A DNA stretch of 64,000 bases from Alternaria dauci (taxonomy: Eukaryota; Ascomycota; Dothideomycetes; Pleosporales; Pleosporaceae), in the NCBI RefSeq assembly GCF_042100115.1, contig NC_091276.1, positions 496,001-560,000 on the forward strand, given 5' to 3'. Shown here piece after piece: positions 57,121 through 64,000 of the stretch. Made by a program: the position numbers and the translations under genes. Each line of letters opens with the position of its first letter. Positions within the stretch are counted from its first letter, which is position 1. The notes under the pieces were generated by a model, which was not told where the DNA came from, searched no databases, and saw nothing but the letters and a program-made list of their open reading frames with translations.

Positions 57121-58089
57121 CTATCGAACATGACCCGGCGCCTCATGTGCTCGTACCTGGTCTCCAGCCAATTCCACAGGTGCCTGTCTAGCCGGAGCTT
57201 CGTACCTAGTCGCTTCGTCCATGGGAGCTTCGTGCCTATACACGGCTGCTGGTACTTCGCCTTTGGCCGGCTCGTAGTAGGTTTGCGCCTCCGTCACCTC
57301 GTTTTTCTTCTTGTTGTGCGACCGTCTTCCGATGAAGATGCCAACTGCGATCAGCGCGATGACACCCGCAGCAGCACCCACGCCTATCCCGGCCTTTGCG
57401 CCTGTCGACAGACCGGCGCTATGGTTATTCTGTGGTATTGCAGAAGGCGCAGGGGTTGAAGTATTCGCGTTTGCATTCGCATTCGAGTTCGAGGAGCTGG
57501 GCGTGCTAGACGTGCTGGAAGCGCTGGGCGATACCGACGCACTCGCAGACGTAGGGAGCAACGAACTCGTAATTATCCCGCTAAACGTAGGTTCGACTTT
57601 AAACTTCTCGAGATTCGGATCCGTACAGCAATTGGTCGAGTCGCCACAGCACCAGAATTCCGACGTCGGCGTTCCATCGCACGGAGTGACAGTCACGTCG
57701 TTTTTGCCTTGCTCTTCCTAAAAAAAACAAAAAGAATCCCATGTCAGCTGTTTTGCTCGCGCACTCTTTATTCTTGGTCTTTTGCATACCCCAGATGAAC
57801 ATAGATTCAGACACCCTCCTGCTTCCCAGTTCTGTAACGTGCACGTCTCTCTGAAATAAAGGCCGTAGTGGGTATCGGTCGGCGCAACGGCCTGACAGAT
57901 GCCATTTGGCAGACAGGTATCCTCGCCTTCGCCAATTTTGCAGCAGATGTGGCTGAGCGGGTCGGAAGTGTCGTTGGAGCATGGCTGGTACTTGGCAACG
58001 GTCTGCAGGCCGCCGTTGCGCCAGTAACAGTTATCTGCAGCGGCCAGTGTGGTCAGGGCGAGCCATAGAACGGTTCGTGGCAGCATCAT
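57121..58089 (-). CDS. Secreted-type Cys-rich, Ser-rich single-pass membrane protein, 298 aa
   Basis: Exons 58089-57790 and 57717-57121 are joined across a 72-bp intron (GTATGC...TTTTAG preceded by a long T run). A clear signal peptide (MMLPRTVLWLALTTLAAAD) is followed by a Cys-rich ectodomain (NCYWRNGG, HICCKIGEGEDTC, CDGTPTSEFWCCGDSTNCC). After a Ser/Ala/Asn stalk comes one transmembrane helix (GVGAAAGVIALIAVGIFIG), an RRSHNKKK stop-transfer and a tail with repeated EAP motifs (YEPAKG, HEAPMDEA, YEAPARQA, HEAPGH). This is a type I surface protein of a family widespread in filamentous ascomycetes with unknown function, probably in wall or environment sensing. Confidence 0.82.
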
Positions 58090-58843
58090 GTGCCGTCTTT
58101 GAGATCGATCAGACAATTGCTGAGGGGGTTTGAGAGGCAAATGCACAAAGGGGAATGAATGCATATAACATGGGTTCATCATTGCCAAGCTCCTCTGTCC
58201 TTATAGAGTTGCAGGATTTATGGGGCGGGGCGTTCACCTCATTTCATGCGGCTTGTTGTTGTGTAACGCGAGCGTTGACTGGACCTGTAACCGACCGGGC
58301 GAAAGCTGACCTGGAAAAGTTGGGGGCGGAAAGCCCGCGTTCACGGGCTAGGTTGTCGATTCCGCTCCTACATCAGTCCCAAACAGTTACTCGGCCCGAT
58401 TTTCATAGACCTGCTTGGGATTCCGAACGAATCAAAAAACGTGAATGTTGGAAAGGTACCAGCCCCAAGTACCTATTTCCGGATTCGCAGACATGCTGCG
58501 ACCCAATCACTGTTGCACAAAGTACACAGAACCAGTCAGATTAAGCCTTGACGCTGCACACAGGATACTCAGAACATAGATGAAAATTTCGCCTAGTTCC
58601 CAACACCCAACATAATACATACATATGCCCCGTCGCCTTCTCAGATAATGGCTGTTGGATAAAGCCGCCCCCCACCGCACCGCTTCCCTCTCATCTTTTC
58701 CCACCAACGCCATGGTATGCCTTGCATTCGACCCAAATATGCAGCCGAACGTATTGCCTTCAATCGAAGAATTACAAAGAATAAAAAAGTGAAGAGCTTT
58801 GAAAACAGAAACTGGATGATTGGCGACCAACTGTCTCGCCATG
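58090..58843. other. Intergenic, no gene seen
   Basis: Promoter of the membrane-protein gene and 3' flank of set2. No coding signal is visible. Confidence 0.45.
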
Positions 58844-61681
58844 CTATGAGTGGGAACGGCCGCCGTTGACTGGATGGTGCGTCTGTTGTTGATCGCCGGA
58901 GCCGTTGGAGCCGTTTGTAGGTGGCGTTGCAAGCTGCATGGGGCTGCCGTAACCGTCTAATTGAAATGCCATCTTGGTGCCTGCGTTTGCTCTCTCCGTA
59001 GAGTCAGAGAACGACATGGTGGACGTGTCGTCCATGGGCGTGAGGCTAGTTTCTTCGACGTCGGTGGTTGCCGGTGGTGGAGGCGGGGGTGGAGGCGCTG
59101 ATTGCTGGTTTTCAGAGGCTGTTCGGGACCGCTTTGGCGAACCGGACTGTGTCTCTCCATCCCTCTTGCGCTTCAGATCGGCTGTCGAGTCGGTGGGAGA
59201 GGCCTCATAAGCATCGCCGGCGGGTCCTGAAGGGGTGTTGGGAGACTCGCTGGCGAGGTCAGACTTCACACCACCCTGGGCGGCCTTCATCTTTTGTCGC
59301 TCTTGCTTCTTCTTGACGGCCTTGTCCATGAAACGCTTGACCTCGTCTCTGACCGTCTTCTCGTGGTTGGAACTTATCTTAGCCGTCGGGTCCTTTACAC
59401 GACCAGACTTGTAGTCGCCTCGCACAAGCTTCTGTGCCACCTCCTTACTGAGTCTTTTGATCTCCTGCTTTTCAAACTTCTTATAGTACTGTTTCGTGAC
59501 TGCCGTGACGTGCGGTGCAAGCTGTGAGGGTCAGATATGCTTTGCAGGACAATGGGTGATACTCACTGTCGCTTCATACACCTTTTCCTGCTTCTCTAGT
59601 GATAAAGTACGCCACTTTTCATGGCCCGAAGCCGGTGGTGTGTCCTCGTTGGAGACTGGCTGTGGGGTGGTAGATGCGGAGGGCCCGGTAGGTGTACTAT
59701 TCGATGTGATGTTCGCTATGATGTTTTGTAACAACTGCGTCTCATTCCGAGCCTTGTTCTGAGGAGGAGGTGGGGCATCTGCAGGCTGAGTTGGCCGTTG
59801 CCACTGTGTGGTGCCAGTCTGGTTGTAGAAATACGTCGAACCGTTCTCGGCTGTGGCCTGGAACCAGCCTTGTGGAAGAGCGTTGAATGGCCTCGGTCGC
59901 ATGACTGGTCGTGGAGTAGCGAAGAAGCCAGCTGGGCCACGAGGTGCGTTCAATACACGAGGGCCGGACGGGATATTTGCCGCAGATGGACCCTTGGGCG
60001 CAATGGTGGAAGGCGATTTCGACCTAGACCTAGAGCGTTCGCGGGCTTTCTCACGCCGTTCATAATGATTCTCGGTCCGGACTGGTGTGCTTGTGTTTGG
60101 ATCTCTCTTCAGCCGTGGTATTCTGTAGCCGATTTCTAGCTTACTCCATGCCGTCAATAGCTCTTTGGCAGCCTCTTCGACTCGTTCATCTCCGCAGTCT
60201 GTCAGCTTGCCTACCTCGTCTTCAATGCCAGAATCTTGAATCTTGTTTCGAGTGATGCGTGGCAGTCTGTGCAGCACGTCCAAGACTTGTAGAACAATGT
60301 TGAAGTCATCCCTCCATCTAGCCAAAGTGATTTTGAGGTTCCTGTAGCCGTGGAATTGGACGATGCGCGCGCAAACCTTTTCGTTGTCGGTCTGCATACG
60401 GTTGAGAAGCTTGACGGCAATCCACTTTTCTTCGCAGTTGCGCAGAGCTGACACGACCTTGTTTACTGCATCCACGTCGAGCTCGCGTGTCTGCAAATTG
60501 CTGATGTATTCTTCGTCGTCTTCGCTTGCCTTCTTCTTGCGGGGCTTCTTGGCGACTGCCGTACCCCAACCATCAACATCGTCGATTCCGAGGGCCGCGA
60601 TGGTCTCATTGCTGAGGTTTGTCGCATTGTCGGACTGTGTCTTTCCGCCGATGAAGCCACTGCAGTTGGGCTCACCGCAATAGCACGGCTGCGGGTCCGC
60701 GCCGTACCGATCGACGTTGTAGTTGAAGACGAGCTCTTCGCCTGCTTTGACGCTGCGCTCGACGAATATGCCCATGCGCAGTTTGTCGCCAACCACCCAC
60801 TTGTCGACGAAGCAGTTGGGATTGCACGAGTGGTTGCAGAAACGGCCAAGGTTGCCCTTTTTGGTGGCGTCTACAAACTCGCCCTTGGTCAGGGACATGA
60901 AGTAGAAGTGCTTGATGCCCTCGTCGTCGTATTGGCCCATGCGGCGGCGGAAGGTGCGCTCGTCGATGACCTCGCCAATGTACTCGAAGACGAACTCGCC
61001 AGGAGCCATGTCCTTGTTGGCGCGAAGACCGAAGCCCTTCTTCTCCGTCTTTATGACCGTGACGTCGGCATATTGCTTTCGCTGGAAGCGCATGTTCTGG
61101 CATTTCCGACCGCAGCCGCAATCGCCCAGGCACTCCATTTTTGTCGCGCGGTTGATGCAGTCGGAGTCTTCGCCGCAGGCATGGTTGGTCCTGGTTGTGG
61201 CGTCGTATTCTTCCTGACAGTCGCATTCGAGGGCCGGGTCGGTGGTGCCGATGGTCTTGTTCGCGTACGTGCATTCTGGGAGGACGACAAAGGTTTCTTT
61301 GGCGGCGGCAGTTGAGTCGGGGAGGTCGAGGAATAGCGGCGGCGGGCGTGAGACGATTTTTTGGGACGCGGTGCGCGAGAGCTTGGGAGCCTTGCCGGGC
61401 TCCATCTTCAGCGTGATATCGCCGCCTACAATCTCCTCGCGGGCGCCGCCGGGCGATGGGGTATCGGCTTCGTGCTTGGTCATGGGCGACTGGGTTCGTG
61501 ATCGCGTCTTAAGCCGGGGAGGGATGGCGAGAGGCGTGGGCGCGCGGTCGTCCACCTCGTCCTTTACCTGACTGGCGCCCTTGCCCTCACCTGCACCGTC
61601 CGAGGCCCCAGCTTCCAGCTTCATCTCGCGCAGCTCGGGCTCTAGGCGAGCGGTATTTTGATCCGACTCGCTGTCCGACAT
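58844..61681 (-). CDS. set2: Histone H3 lysine-36 methyltransferase Set2, 930 aa
   Basis: Exons 61681-59567 and 59521-58844, with a 45-bp intron (GTGAGT...ACAG) inside the SRI domain. Domains in order: an acidic N-terminus; AWS zinc-binding domain (CDCQEEY through CGCGRKCQN); SET domain with [18 protein letters not shown] and ELVFNYN; post-[13 protein letters not shown]; a helical TFIIS/Med26-like region (about 400-540); a Ser/Arg-rich segment; a WW domain ([19 protein letters not shown]); and the SRI domain ([12 protein letters not shown] joined to [16 protein letters not shown]), which binds the phosphorylated RNA polymerase II tail. The C-terminus is a disordered Pro- and Ser-rich extension. 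Set2 methylates H3K36 co-transcriptionally and influences silencing, including that of secondary-metabolite clusters. The ATG of MSDSESD was chosen over an upstream non-ATG extension. Confidence 0.95.
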
Positions 61682-64000
61682 GTTCGCAAAAGGTCGTGGG
61701 GTTGGTGGAAGGTGCTGAAGCAGAGGGTCGAAGATCGCGAGAATCTCAATGAGAGGGACGCTAACGCTCAATGTCCAATATCACACATGCAGAACCAGGA
61801 GCCTTTCTACCTCATAGTCTATGCGATGCGCATACACTCAACACCTCCAGCGCACTGCTTTTGAGCTCGGGGTGAATGGCGACAGACAGATAGATAGAGG
61901 CAAGAGGTTTGGTCGCCCTGAGTAATGGCTGGGCAAAGTTTTTGGCTTCCCTGGGCACAGGGCGGTGTCGAATGGGGCAGGTTTGCTTTGCGCCTACACC
62001 GCACTTGATGCACCAGGCGACAAGGACTCTATGGGGGTGTATATGTTCCTGACGTTGTCGCCGTCGCCATGTACGTGTGTGGGATGGAGCCGTGGATGCA
62101 ACCAAGCCTTTCGCGAATTCGAGCTCGCTTGTCCGAGCGACGACAGGGCAGGCGGTTCTTTCTAGTCCGCAAGGTGTACGTGTGTATGAGCCTGAACAGG
62201 CAGGGTCGATCAGCCGACAGAGTATTCGAGTGGCGGTGCTGCGCGCGACGCGATGCGTTGACTTTGGGATGATACTTTGGAGATGCGAACGAAAACTAGC
62301 GTTGCCAGTGGTCCATGGGCCCAGCCTCGGCCTCCGCAATCCATAGATGCAGGGCCCCTCCGGCCATAGCTAGCATTGGCGCACGCAAACATGTCAAATG
62401 AATACAGGACAGAGGTAATGATGATGGTATTGTTAGAGAGACACTGGGATAGAGATGCGTAAATCTCGGGTACTACGTCACAGAGCTATTGTTCGTAGAG
62501 TGTACTCTTGGCGACTCGTGGACAGCCTAGCAAGTGGTCAGAAGGTAGAAGCTGGTTGATTGTTGTGCGTGACAAACGACTCGGATATCGTCTCAGTCTC
62601 CAGGCGGGATTCCCACTTACACGAGCAAGTTTGTCGAACGTCTTTCACGTCAAGCTGCTGAGCCGGCAAGACCGCGTACGCACTGGGAAAGCCCAACGTG
62701 TTGCACAGATCCTTACCGCATGGGGAAACTAATCTATCCTCATGTGCAACTGCAATAACAAATGCCATCAAACACCCTGTGCATGTCACTGCAGCCGCGG
62801 CTGATGGTGAATGAGTAGTGGGCAATGCATCAGAATAACTTTGCGATCGGCGCGTCATCCGCGACACACCGGGACGTGCAGTCTTCACGGGCCGAGCAAA
62901 GCCCCAGGGGACGAGACGTGTTGAAGAAGCAGTATGAGCAGCACGACTCAGGGCAGCGAATGAGGCGACCCCTCATGCAATCGGAGTTGCTCAGGCATCG
63001 GGAAATATTGGATGGCTGGTTGTCGGAGCCCGGCTGGCACGTTCCTTTTTTCACAGATTCAGATCGGGCGAGCCTAGCGCGAACCCAATTCCCCGAAAAA
63101 CGAACGGGTTTCTTTGCGATGCGAACTCGATGAACCGTCGTCTCCGGCGCCGGAACGATCATGTGTGGTGACCTCTGCAGCAGGATGTTCAGCAGCCTCA
63201 AGTATCCGAGCCCTAGCGCCAGCGTCATAGACTAAACCCCTCAAGATGGCTGGCGTTCGGCGTGTCGACTACAGCACTGGTGCATGTGCTTGCTCTCGAG
63301 TTCCAACTTTTCGAAAGACTATACGGTGGCAGATTCAAACCGAGGCCGCCCGTGGTGCATCTTGAATCTTGGCAAGGCTTCCAATTGGCTTTACTCGAGC
63401 GAGCACAGTCCACAAGTACACTAGCGCAGAACTCTGACTGAACGGCTACCTACTCTTCACACGAGAACCCATGACGCTGGCACGACAGCTGACCTGGATG
63501 CACCGGCTAGATTTCGCCTCTCTACGGCCCAGAGTGTCGCTTGCTGGAAAGCAGCGGCTCCAGCTGCCTGCTGAGAAGAGACGCTTCCACCTAGCGGACA
63601 GCCATAAATTTCATTGGGGGCTATGCCGAATCGCGGGCCGCTCCCGATGTTCGACTGGCTCCGCGTAGCCATACGGTGTGAAATGTGAAAAGACCAGCAG
63701 GAGAGTGCTACGTGTCGATGCATGTGCGCAGTTTTGTCGCCGGCCAGGTATAAGAGAGCGAATATCAAAGCTACGCAGCTGCGACGTTTGTGCCTCTCGA
63801 TACACACCTCCCCCCCCAGCAGCCGTCCTGGAACAGACCACATTCCCAGTGCACCGTTGTAGACAGGGATTGACGACGCCGTCTTCCGCTGCCCCATCAG
63901 GCGCGACGCGCTTCCCACGGCGATCTGCGCTGAACCATTCCTGCCAGCGTGCGCGCAGCACGCCAGCGCTGGTACGCGCAGCGACACTTCAGCCTCCTCG
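61682..64000. other. 2.3-kb region without a supported gene
   Basis: Promoter side of set2 and further right. Frames up to 176 codons occur on both strands, but composition and lack of motifs or paired splice signals argue against calling them. A gene starting beyond the window could have its flank here. Confidence 0.4.

Noticed and set aside
63457..63987. 176-codon minus-strand frame near the right edge
   Set aside because: Biased composition, no motif, and overlapped by equally long frames on both strands.

Overview
The window is nuclear DNA from a filamentous ascomycete (Pezizomycotina). Genes are compact and most carry short introns of about 45-80 bp with GTRNGT-like donors, CTRAY branch sites and YAG acceptors. 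The families are typically fungal: Zn2Cys6 regulator, highly reducing polyketide synthase, HET protein, 2EXR proteins, Byr4, Set2. A pleosporalean Dothideomycete is a reasonable guess, but the sequence alone does not prove it.

Positions 1 to about 29.8 kb form a secondary-metabolite gene cluster. From the left: a Zn2Cys6 transcription factor cut by the window edge, a COMT-type O-methyltransferase, a secreted GMC oxidoreductase, a tandem array of three 2EXR paralogues (the middle one a pseudogene), a second O-methyltransferase, two short-chain dehydrogenases, two cytochromes P450 and a 2589-residue highly reducing PKS (KS-AT-DH-cMT-ER-KR-ACP). I infer that the PKS builds a reduced, C-methylated chain which the P450s, SDRs, OMTs and GMC enzyme then decorate. 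No thioesterase, hydrolase, NRPS module, acyltransferase or transporter is visible, so release and export are unexplained. The cluster may continue left of the window. The spacer between the second P450 and the PKS holds a duplicated 31-bp promoter motif and a CGG-N10-CCG site.

From 29.8 to 37.4 kb the DNA is gene-poor and repeat-rich: one F-box gene, a 13-bp-type minisatellite, a gene remnant with an inverted partial copy, an 87-bp foldback element, a 27-bp tandem repeat, and five diverged same-strand copies of a 110-130 bp sequence that I do not recognise.

From 37.4 to 61.7 kb the content is mostly conserved or housekeeping: a WD40 protein, a Byr4/Bfa1-like septation GAP subunit, an XRCC4-like end-joining protein, a large disordered nuclear-type protein, mitochondrial GABA transaminase, a small conserved protein, two Ser/Thr-rich single-pass membrane proteins, a HET-domain protein, a PEBP-family protein and the H3K36 methyltransferase Set2. 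The last 2.3 kb shows no convincing gene.

Gene models were spliced by hand from GT-AG signals, frame and family similarity. Where several splice choices fit, the entry says so. Start codons were moved to ATG where the longest frame began at a non-ATG codon.
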